A DNA stretch of 20,655 bases from contig CALMGA010000045.1 of NCBI GenBank assembly GCA_937863205.1, positions 1-20,655 on the forward strand, read 5' to 3'. The DNA is from an uncultured Beijerinckiaceae bacterium. GTDB taxonomy: Bacteria > Pseudomonadota > Alphaproteobacteria > Rhizobiales > Beijerinckiaceae. The position numbers and the translations under genes were made by a program. The stretch's first letter is position 1, and every line of letters starts with the position of its first letter. The notes below the pieces were generated by a model. The model searched no databases, had not been told where the DNA came from, and worked only from the letters and a program-made list of their open reading frames with translations. Below, one piece after another: positions 14,798 through 20,655 of the stretch.

Positions 14798-16174
14798 ATG
14801 GCGAACGACTCACTCTCCTTCAAGCCCGGCGAAACGACCGACGGTGCGGGCAAGCCGGTCGTGGTGATCGTCGGCTGCGGGTTCGGGGGACTGCAGGCGG
14901 CGATGCACCTCGCCAAGCTCGACATCGAACTGGTGCTGATCGATCGAACCAACCACCACCTGTTCCAACCCCTCCTCTACCAGGTGTCCACCGCCGCCCT
15001 GGCTCCGTCCGACATCGCCTCGCCGGTGCGCAGCCTCGTCGGCAAGCATCCCAACGTGTCTGTGATCTTCGGCGAAGTCGACGGCGTCGATACGCAGGCG
15101 CGCAAGGTGAGGGTGCGCGACACCATCGCGATCGCCTACGACACCCTCATCATCGCCACCGGCTCGGCCTACACCTGGTTCGGCCACGACGAATGGGCCG
15201 AGCACGCCGCCGTGCTGAAGACCTTGCCGGACGCGCTGGAAATCCGCCGCCGGATCCTGGAAGCCTTCGACTGGGCGGAAAGCCGGGCAGATACGGCGGA
15301 AGTGAGCGCCCTGACCAGCTTCGTGGTCGTCGGCGGCGGTCCCACGGGGGTCGAGCTGTCGGGATCGCTCGCCGAACTGGCACGGGCGACGCTGAAGGCG
15401 GAATACCGGCACATCGATCCTTCGAAGGCGCGCATCGTGCTCGTCGACGCGGCGCCGCGTATCCTCGCCGAATTTCCCGAGCGCCTGTCGGCCTACGCCA
15501 AGCAGGCGCTGGAGAAGCTCGGCGTCGAGGTGAAGCTCAACGCGCCGTGCGAATGCATCGATGGCCGGGGCATCATCGTGGGCGGCGAGCGCATCGAGGC
15601 GGCCAACGTATTCTGGGCGGCGGGCACCCGCGCCCAGCCGGCCGCGCAGTGGCTCGGAGCGAAGGCGGCCAAGAACAACGGGGTCGTGGTGAACGACGAC
15701 TGCTCGGTTCCCGACCATCCGGAAATCTTCGTGATCGGCGATGTCGCGAGTTTCCGCGCGGCCGACGGCAGTACGCTGCCGGCTTTGGCGCCGGTGGCCA
15801 AGCAGCAGGGCGCCTACGTGGCCAAGGTGATCGCGAGCCGGCTGGGACGTCGCGCGCATCCCGGCCCATTCAAGTACACCAATCTCGGCACGATGGCGGT
15901 GATCGGGCGCTCCCACGCGATCGCGCTTCTCGCCGGCATGAAGCTGAGCGGCCGGATGGCGTGGCTGGCCTGGTCGCTGGTCCACCTGCTGCTGCTGATC
16001 GGGTTCCGCAACAGGTTGATCGTGTTCACCAACTGGGCCTACGCCTTCTTCACCTACGGGCGCGGCTCGCGGCTGGTGGTCGGGCGACCCAACCGCGTCA
16101 CGGCCGGCGATTACCTTCAAACGCCCGAGCACATGACCAACACCGGGGCAACGACGCCGCAAGCGGCGGAGTAG
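14798..16174 (+). CDS. ndh: Type II NADH dehydrogenase (NDH-2), NAD(P)/FAD-dependent oxidoreductase
   Basis: This 458-residue protein passes electrons from NADH to quinone without pumping protons. It shows two Rossmann motifs: GCGFGG for FAD (26-31) and VVVGGGPTGVELSG for NADH (176-189). It also has VFWAAG (271-276), the FAD ribityl-phosphate motif FVIGD (311-315), and APVAKQQGAYVAK (331-343), the segment near the quinone pocket. HLFQPLLYQVSTAAL (54-68) is typical of NDH-2. A hydrophobic stretch (386-403) and the C-terminal part should anchor it to the inner face of the membrane. Length fits the family. The upstream ribosome site is weak (AGGCGAG at an unusually long distance). It stands alone. 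A related ferredoxin or sulfide:quinone reductase is less likely given the motifs. Confidence 0.87.
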   Translation: MANDSLSFKPGETTDGAGKPVVVIVGCGFGGLQAAMHLAKLDIELVLIDRTNHHLFQPLLYQVSTAALAPSDIASPVRSLVGKHPNVSVIFGEVDGVDTQARKVRVRDTIAIAYDTLIIATGSAYTWFGHDEWAEHAAVLKTLPDALEIRRRILEAFDWAESRADTAEVSALTSFVVVGGGPTGVELSGSLAELARATLKAEYRHIDPSKARIVLVDAAPRILAEFPERLSAYAKQALEKLGVEVKLNAPCECIDGRGIIVGGERIEAANVFWAAGTRAQPAAQWLGAKAAKNNGVVVNDDCSVPDHPEIFVIGDVASFRAADGSTLPALAPVAKQQGAYVAKVIASRLGRRAHPGPFKYTNLGTMAVIGRSHAIALLAGMKLSGRMAWLAWSLVHLLLLIGFRNRLIVFTNWAYAFFTYGRGSRLVVGRPNRVTAGDYLQTPEHMTNTGATTPQAAE

Positions 16175-16200
16175 ACCGCGTTAACCCTCCTCTCATCTGA

Positions 16201-16211
16201 GACGGACCGTC
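16201..16211. promoter_or_regulatory. Odd-length palindrome upstream of the DUF5872 gene
   Basis: GACGG-A-CCGTC forms an 11-bp symmetric site 53 bases before the start at 16264, and further GACGG copies occur nearer the start. This could be a small operator, but the match is short and common in GC-rich DNA. Confidence 0.25.
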
Positions 16212-16263
16212 GCAGCCACATTTCGCCGATAACCGCCGTTACGACGGAAAGCGGAGACGGACG

Positions 16264-16848
16264 ATGAGCAAGACGGCGGAAAAAACCGATCCGAAGCTGT
16301 GGGAGAAGGTCAAGACGAAGGTGACGAAGGGCGACCACGGCGGCAAGCCGGGACAGTGGTCGGCGCGCAAGGCGCAGATGGCGTCGAGCGAATACAAGAA
16401 GGAAGGTGGCGGTTACAAGGGCGCGAAGTCCGACGACAACCATCTCCAGCAATGGACGGACGAGGACTGGGGAACCAAGTCCGGCAAGGAAAGCGAAGAG
16501 ACGGGGGAGCGCTACCTGCCCAAGGCGGCGCGGGAAAGCCTGAGCGACAAGGAGTATGCTCGCACGAGCGATGCCAAGCGCCGCGACAGCAAGGCCGGCA
16601 AACAATACTCGGCTCAGCCGAAGGATGTCGCCCGCAAGACGAAGGCCCACCGGTCGACGGGGTCGGGGACGCCCGCCGAGCACGCGTCCGGTAAATCGGC
16701 CTCGACGAAACCCGGCGGATCCGCTTCTCCCGAGCGCGGCTCGCGAGGTGGGACGACACGCGCCGAACTCTACAAGCAGGCCAAGCAGAAGAATATCCCT
16801 GGCCGCTCGAAGATGACACGGGAGCAACTTGAGAAGGCTGTCGCATAG
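16264..16848 (+). CDS. DUF5872-type lysine-rich protein with SAP/Rho-N-like C-terminus
   Basis: This 194-residue, highly charged protein has no signal peptide or membrane helix. Residues 10-75 (KLWEKVKTKVTKGDHGG, QWSARKAQMASSEYKKEGGG, LQQWTDEDWGTKSG) match my memory of DUF5872 (PF19197), a short domain that often stands alone. Residues 78-160 are a Lys/Ser/Arg-rich disordered linker. Residues 165-193 (TRAELYKQAKQKNIPG, then RSKMTREQLEKAV) form a helix-extended-helix that looks like the Rho N-terminal/SAP group, often used to contact nucleic acid. Together this suggests a DNA- or RNA-associated protein, but that is inference. ATG 16264 follows GGAG at 16253-16256. Alanine is lower and lysine higher than in its neighbours. 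Confidence 0.75.
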   Translation: MSKTAEKTDPKLWEKVKTKVTKGDHGGKPGQWSARKAQMASSEYKKEGGGYKGAKSDDNHLQQWTDEDWGTKSGKESEETGERYLPKAARESLSDKEYARTSDAKRRDSKAGKQYSAQPKDVARKTKAHRSTGSGTPAEHASGKSASTKPGGSASPERGSRGGTTRAELYKQAKQKNIPGRSKMTREQLEKAVA

Positions 16849-17062
16849 CGATGTCGTCCTTCTCCCAGGGTTTGCTGTCCCTCTTGCCGGGCACCGGTCA
16901 CGATAGTCTGTGCGCCGGCCTGCGCCTCGGCGCAGAGGTGACCGCGTGCCGCAGGCGAATACGGCCGGGGTAGGTAGCGTTCCCGGTCGATACCGGCTTT
17001 CCTGCCCAGACCGGGACGTTTCCGGTGCCTTTATGGCGTAGCTTCTGTAGAAAGGTCTGGGC
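16849..17062. other. Intergenic region before the DUF4142 gene
   Basis: This stretch of 214 bases has no supported gene. The promoter of the following gene should lie near its right end. AAAGG at 17051-17055 is the ribosome site for the ATG at 17063. I see no T-tract terminator for the DUF5872 gene. Confidence 0.4.
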
Positions 17063-17665
17063 ATGGATAGACGTAGGTTTTTCGCTGCGTTCGGCGGTTT
17101 CGTGGTTTCCGGCGTCGCAGCGAAGGCACAGACGGCCGGTGTGCCGATCATTGGCGATATCCTGACGATTCCGGGCGCCGTCGTGGGCACGGGTGTGGGT
17201 GTCGTCGGCGGCACGGTCGGTGGCGTTACGGATCTTGTGCCCAAGCTGCCCGGTGCCGGCTTCCGGCTGGCTGCGCTGCAGAATGGCGATTACGCGATCG
17301 AGGCCAGCAGGCTGGTGCTTGAAACGTCCGGCAACCGCTCGATCCGCGATTTCGCGCAGCTGGAAATCAACGAGCAGACGGCGATCGCCGCGACATTGTT
17401 CGCGACACCGGGATCCGTCCCGCCCCGTCCCGACCAGCAGGCGATCATCGCGAGCCTGGCGGCGACGCGACCTGGTCCGCGTCTTGATCGCCGTTACGTA
17501 CTCGGGCAGATCAACGCGCACAGGGAGGCCCTCAAGCTCAGCACCTTCTACGCGCAGAACGGACTCGATCCGCGCGCGCAGGCCGTTGCGGTTGCTTCGA
17601 TACCGACCATTCAGACCCATCTTGCGATCCTGTATCGACTGCGCGTCGGTATCCCGGCCGTCTGA
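17063..17665 (+). CDS. DUF4142 domain exported protein with Tat-like leader
   Basis: This 200-residue protein opens MDRRRFFAAFGGFVV, an RRxFF leader that fits the twin-arginine type, with probable cleavage after AAKAQ (about residue 23). A glycine/valine-rich stretch (27-55) could be a membrane-inserting or flexible segment. The rest is a helical DUF4142 domain (PF13628): FRLAALQNGDYAIEASRLVL, then SIRDFAQLEINEQTAIAATL, and a last helix pair around residues 155-195. DUF4142 proteins are periplasmic, ferritin-like in shape, and of unknown function. Often they are linked to stress. ATG 17063 has a good AAAGG site 7 bases before it. Two hairpins follow the stop. Confidence 0.78.
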   Translation: MDRRRFFAAFGGFVVSGVAAKAQTAGVPIIGDILTIPGAVVGTGVGVVGGTVGGVTDLVPKLPGAGFRLAALQNGDYAIEASRLVLETSGNRSIRDFAQLEINEQTAIAATLFATPGSVPPRPDQQAIIASLAATRPGPRLDRRYVLGQINAHREALKLSTFYAQNGLDPRAQAVAVASIPTIQTHLAILYRLRVGIPAV

Positions 17666-17682
17666 CGAACCGCAAGCCGCGT

Positions 17683-17701
17683 GAACCGCCGCGCGCGGTT
17701 C
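17683..17701 (+). repeat. Hairpin after the DUF4142 gene
   Basis: GAACCGC (17683-17689) pairs with GCGGTTC (17695-17701) over a 5-base loop, 18 bases after the stop. There is no T-tract, so it is a possible 3' stabilising structure rather than a proven terminator. Confidence 0.5.
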
Positions 17702-17716
17702 TACGGTAGGAGAGAA

Positions 17717-17746
17717 GGATCCGAGGCGGAACCGGGCCTCGGATCC
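17717..17746 (+). terminator. Long perfect hairpin after the DUF4142 gene (possible terminator)
   Basis: GGATCCGAGGC (17717-17727) and GCCTCGGATCC (17736-17746) form an 11-bp perfect stem with an 8-base loop. The following bases include only ATTT at 17752-17755, so intrinsic termination would be weak. Position and stability suggest the 3' end of the DUF4142 transcript. Confidence 0.5.
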
Positions 17747-18281
17747 CTACGATTTCCAAGGTTGGCAAAGGCCAGCGCGAACGGCATGGCGGCCCTTCTG
17801 AGATGCTGCGCGGAACGCGCCATGAGGTCGTTCCGTCCACTCCGCTCCTCGGCATCTTCCCGTCGGCGGAGCGAGCGGCATCGGCAGCGGCCAACCCTGC
17901 AGAACCTTAAGGTGCAGTCTGGCTGTTGGGTGACGTCCGTCATACCGCCGCAGCCGTGAGCCTCGCGGTGGAGCCGCGCCCATGTCGTGCAAGGGAGCGA
18001 ACGTGAGCTCGGCGGCTCCGTCCCGTCCACCCTCCCCATCGCTCGTCCTCGTCACTCCGGCGGCCTGCGCGATGACGATGTCGGAAACACCTGGGCGCCG
18101 CCAAACCGTCGCCGCGCCGCGGTGAGGCGAGGTGCCCGGCGGCGGAAGCCCGATCAGTCACGGATGCACTCGGCCAGAGGATCCTGCCGTCGCCGCTCCG
18201 GGCGATGCCCCGGCCACTCATCGGCGATCGTAACGCTTCCAACCCGCGCCGCAGCGGCGTAGAACGCCTGCATCGACCGAC

Positions 18282-18309
18282 CCGGACGGCAATGGTCTTT
18301 CCCGTCCGG
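18282..18309. repeat. Inverted repeat in the leader of the Cys-motif protein gene
   Basis: CCGGACGG (18282-18289) and CCGTCCGG (18302-18309) are perfect inverted copies around 12 bases, ending 33 bases before the ATG at 18343. It could be an operator or a leader hairpin. Confidence 0.45.
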
Positions 18310-18342
18310 TTTCCACCACCATCGCGCCACAAGGAGACGCGG

Positions 18343-19080
18343 ATGTCGACACCCTATCTGCCGTTTGGCAGGCCGCTGCCGCTAGGTGCGCGGGCCGTGC
18401 CGATCATGCTGGCGCTCGTTGCCGGCCTGCCCGCGCCGGCCGGCGCGCAGGGGACGACCGAGCAGCGGCAGGCCTGCACGGGCGACGCCCTCAAGCTGTG
18501 CTTTTCCAGCATTCCCAACGTGGAAAAAACAACGGCGTGCATGAAGGCGCACTATGCCGAGTTGACCCCGCGATGCCGCGCCGCCTTCGCCACGGCAAGT
18601 CCGCCCCCAGCCGCCAAGGAACCCGCCAAGGAAAAGGTCGCGAAGGTCCCGGCGGATAAGCCGGTCCTGGAGAAGCCGAGGGAAGAGAAGCCCGCCGGCG
18701 AAAAGCCCGCGGCGCAAAGACCGGCCGCCGAGCGGACCGCCGCGGGCAAACCAGCCGTGGAGAAACCGGCCAAGGCCAAGGTGGCCCGTGCCCGTCCGGT
18801 CGAGCCGGTCGAGCGCCGTGCCCGCGTGGCCCGCCTGACGGAACCGCGGGCGCGCCGTCCCGCCGAGACCTTCGTGCCCGCTCCGCGCGCGCCATCGCCC
18901 CGCGCGCGCATCGAGACTCCCCGCGAGGAGGCGCCGGCGGTCGTTGCCCTGCCCCAGAGGGAACCGGTTGTGCCCCGCCTGTCCCGTCCGCGCAGCAACC
19001 TCGCCCTGCTGTGCCGCGAAGGCCTGATCGATGCCTATACCTGCGGCAACACCATCCCGGCCCTGGGACTGGGCGAGTAA
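18343..19080 (+). CDS. Exported protein with N-terminal Cys motif, charged Pro/Ala/Lys linker and C-terminal Cys pair
   Basis: This 245-residue protein has a signal peptide ending near residue 35 (APAGA, then QG). Residues 45-78 hold CTGDALKLCFSSIPNVEKTT through ACMKAH and LTPRC, with Cys45, 53, 66 and 78. This spacing is the Cys-rich repeat pattern (like PF00839) seen once or twice in many small Hyphomicrobiales exported proteins, and should form two disulfides. Residues 88-215 are a low-complexity linker of KPA, EKP and RAR units resembling TonB-type periplasmic spacers. The last part, NLALLCREGLIDAYTCGNTI (Cys224, Cys234), looks ordered. ATG 18343 has an AAGGAG site at 18331-18336. Function is unknown; a periplasm-spanning or wall-binding role would fit but is inference. 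Confidence 0.75.
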   Translation: MSTPYLPFGRPLPLGARAVPIMLALVAGLPAPAGAQGTTEQRQACTGDALKLCFSSIPNVEKTTACMKAHYAELTPRCRAAFATASPPPAAKEPAKEKVAKVPADKPVLEKPREEKPAGEKPAAQRPAAERTAAGKPAVEKPAKAKVARARPVEPVERRARVARLTEPRARRPAETFVPAPRAPSPRARIETPREEAPAVVALPQREPVVPRLSRPRSNLALLCREGLIDAYTCGNTIPALGLGE

Positions 19081-19413
19081 GTCGCCAGCCGACCGGATCG
19101 GACGGCGGTTTACCCCTGTCGACGACGTAGGCGTCGACCTGCTTGGGCCTGCCGGTTCCCATGACCATTGCCGGCATCGGCACGTCGCGGGCGTCGGCTT
19201 GACCGGAGGTGCGGACGGCGTCCGGCATGACGTCGAAGGCGTCTGCGCCGGGTTGGGTGTCGCCGCGGCCCATCGTGCCGCGCGGCAGCGCGCCCGTGGC
19301 CGGCACTGAAGCGGGATACGGCGCGGGCGAACGGCAGCCTTGCTTCGGCCTCATTCAGCTTGTGCGCGAAGATTGGCGGCGGTACTCGTCGACGCCAGGG
19401 CGGGGATCGGCTC
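19081..19413. other. 333-base gap with no confident gene
   Basis: There is no supported plus-strand gene. A perfect inverted repeat, GTCGACG (19118-19124) and CGTCGAC (19132-19138), lies 37 bases after the preceding stop and may mark the transcript end, though no T-tract follows. On the minus strand, one frame across about 19080-19310 has third-position codon use resembling real genes, but it runs on into the antisense of the preceding gene without its own stop. The promoter of the protease gene must lie near the right end. Confidence 0.4.
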
Positions 19414-20655
19414 ATGCGACGGATACTGGCGATACTGTTGGCGCTGGCGATGCCGGTGGGCGCGGCTGCGGCCGAGCCGCCGGGCTTGCGTGCCGCTGCG
19501 CAGAGCTTCGATGAGGCGTTCAGCCTCGGTCTCCGCATCCAGCTGCAGATCCGCCTGATCGCCGCCGGCTACTTCAACGGGGTGCCCATCGAGCACCTCG
19601 GCAAGCGCCTGTTCGAGGCCGTGCAGAATTTCCAGGGCGCCAACGGCTTCCCGCCCGACGGCCGCTTCACCCGGGTCGAGATCCGCCGCCTCGCCGCCGA
19701 GAGCGACGAGAAGCTGGTGATGTGGGGCTTTCGCACCATCACCCATCCGACGCGGCCGGTCACGATCTGGGCGCCGCTCGGGCTCGACCTCGACGTCGTC
19801 GCCCGCCCGCGCGGCCTGCACTACGAGGACCGGCAGGGCCGGCTCGAACTCGACATCCTGTCCTATCCCGCCGCCAACGTCGAGACGGCCTATCGCAGCT
19901 CGCTCGCCGACTGGGCGCGCAAGGGCTGGCTCATCCATTACCCCGTGTTCAACGCCGCCGAGGGTTGGTTCGTGGTGTCGGCCACCTCGCCCGACGGGCA
20001 CGACCATTACTACCGCTACCATCAGGACGGCGCGGCCGTGACCGGCTTCGCGCTGGAATGGAACAACGCGGCCGGCAACATCAACGCCGAGCGCATCGCC
20101 ATCATCCTGTCCGGCTCGCTGCGCGCGGCGATGACCGGCGCCCCCTTCACCGACCCGCCCGAGATCACCGCGCCCGATCCCGTGCGGCAGGTGGCCGTGC
20201 CCGCGGCGGTGCCGGCCCCGCCGAAAGCTCCGCCCCCTGCCCCAAGCCCGGCCAAGACGGACACGGCGAGCACCGGCACCGGCGTCTTCGTCAGCGAGGA
20301 CGGCCACCTCGTCACCAATGCCCACGTGGTCAAGGACTGTTCGGACATCGCGGTGAAGACCGCCAACGGCAACCAGTACCCCGCGCAAAAGCTCGCCGCC
20401 GACGAGGCGAACGACCTCGCCTTGCTGCGCGTCGGCGAGCTGCGCCCGGCGGTGGTGGCGGCGCTGCGGCCGGCCGGCCTGCGCCTCGGCGAGGGCGTGG
20501 AAGCCTTCGGCTTCCCGCACGCCGATCTGCTGGCGTCGTCGGGCAACTTCACGCTCGGCAACGTCACCGCCCTGGCCGGCCTGCGCGACGACGCCCGCTA
20601 CCTGCAGATCTCCGCCCCCGTGCAGGCCGGCAACTCGGGCGGCCCGCTGCTCGAC
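19414..20655 (+). CDS. Secreted trypsin-like serine protease with possible peptidoglycan-binding-like N-terminus, cut by the window end
   Basis: The reading frame runs 414 codons from ATG 19414 to the window edge without a stop. Residues 1-20 (MRRILAILLALAMPVGAAAA) are a signal peptide. Residues 35-95 (LIAAGYFNGVPIEH, LFEAVQNFQGANGFPPDGRF) resemble a peptidoglycan-binding domain of the PG_binding_1 type. Residues 100-245 are a domain I do not recognise, containing YRSSLADWARKGWLIHYP and GWFVVSATSPDGHDHYYRYH. A Pro/Ala linker (250-285) leads to an S1C/DegP-like protease core with TGTGVFVSEDGHLVTNAHVV (His304), ANDLALL (Asp334) and QAGNSGGPLLD (Ser408), so the triad is complete. It should act in the periplasm or envelope. 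Any PDZ or other C-terminal domain is beyond the window. The start's ribosome site is weak. Confidence 0.82.
   Translation, partial: MRRILAILLALAMPVGAAAAEPPGLRAAAQSFDEAFSLGLRIQLQIRLIAAGYFNGVPIEHLGKRLFEAVQNFQGANGFPPDGRFTRVEIRRLAAESDEKLVMWGFRTITHPTRPVTIWAPLGLDLDVVARPRGLHYEDRQGRLELDILSYPAANVETAYRSSLADWARKGWLIHYPVFNAAEGWFVVSATSPDGHDHYYRYHQDGAAVTGFALEWNNAAGNINAERIAIILSGSLRAAMTGAPFTDPPEITAPDPVRQVAVPAAVPAPPKAPPPAPSPAKTDTASTGTGVFVSEDGHLVTNAHVVKDCSDIAVKTANGNQYPAQKLAADEANDLALLRVGELRPAVVAALRPAGLRLGEGVEAFGFPHADLLASSGNFTLGNVTALAGLRDDARYLQISAPVQAGNSGGPLLD

Larger units (their letters stand above)
17666..18342. other. 677-base gap without a supported gene
   Basis: Several frames are open over 90 to 130 codons here, but their products are Arg/Ser-rich, lack any recognisable pattern and have poor starts, so I do not call them. 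The gap holds two hairpins at its left (17683-17701 and 17717-17746), the short palindrome CCTTAAGG in the middle, and an inverted repeat at 18282-18309 before the next gene. Base composition stays GC-rich. It may contain a decayed gene or a small RNA, neither proven. Confidence 0.45.

Noticed and set aside
13801..16200. A 799-codon plus-strand frame across the GT87 and NDH-2 genes
   Set aside because: Arg/Gly/Pro-rich nonsense translation in another frame. It crosses two well-supported genes.
17681..17959. A 92-codon plus-strand frame in the gap after the DUF4142 gene
   Set aside because: It covers the hairpin structures, is Arg/Ser-rich, has no ribosome site and shows no domain or signal peptide.
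1..20655. CRISPR array, defence island, prophage, insertion sequence, tRNA or rRNA
   Set aside because: I saw no regularly spaced repeats, transposase or integrase motifs, cloverleaf sequences or rRNA signatures. The window looks like stable chromosome and I found no undescribed multi-gene system.

Overview
The window is uniformly GC-rich (by eye about two thirds GC, with strong G/C preference at third codon positions). It reads as ordinary chromosome of an alphaproteobacterium, most likely of the Hyphomicrobiales (Rhizobiales) group. The grounds are the protein style (an actP/DUF485 pair, the nadA-nadB-nadC order, LutABC, a PsiE-family protein, and many small exported proteins rich in Pro, Ala and Arg) and the codon use. 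The taxonomic call is an inference, not a proof. I see no rRNA, tRNA, insertion sequence, integrase, phage gene or CRISPR array.

Layout. (1) 2-130 is the tail of an exported-looking small protein followed by a classic intrinsic terminator. (2) 254-2304, minus strand, is a DUF485 protein plus the acetate/monocarboxylate symporter ActP, overlapping by ATGA. (3) 2507-3373 is an orphan secreted protein built on W-x-[DEN]-P-R repeats. (4) 3623-7097 is a tight nadA-nadB-nadC operon for de novo NAD synthesis from aspartate, meeting a convergent ABM-domain monooxygenase-like gene stop on stop. (5) 7580-9201 holds a two-domain SAM methyltransferase and a PsiE-family membrane protein. (6) 9236-12551, minus strand, holds a tiny His-containing exported protein and the lutA-lutB-lutC operon for L-lactate oxidation, all coupled by 4-base overlaps. 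(7) 12686-14665 holds an exported chorismate-lyase-like protein and a GT87-type membrane glycosyltransferase. (8) 14798-16174 is a type II NADH dehydrogenase. (9) 16264-20655 is a looser region of envelope or stress type genes: a DUF5872 protein with a SAP/Rho-N-like tail, a DUF4142 protein, a Cys-motif exported protein with a long charged linker, and a secreted trypsin-like protease cut off by the window end. Two longer gene-poor gaps lie there (17666-18342 and 19081-19413).

How the genes fit together. NAD synthesis (nadABC), lactate dehydrogenation (LutABC), uptake of short monocarboxylates (ActP) and NADH oxidation without proton pumping (NDH-2) are all redox or central carbon functions. 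They sit in separate transcription units, and a shared role is only an inference.

I did not find a convincing undescribed multi-gene system. The best leads are single proteins: the W-x-D-P-R repeat protein, the exported UbiC-fold protein, LutB with a 15-bp in-frame tandem repeat at its end, the DUF5872 fusion, and the protease with a possible peptidoglycan-binding-like front end.
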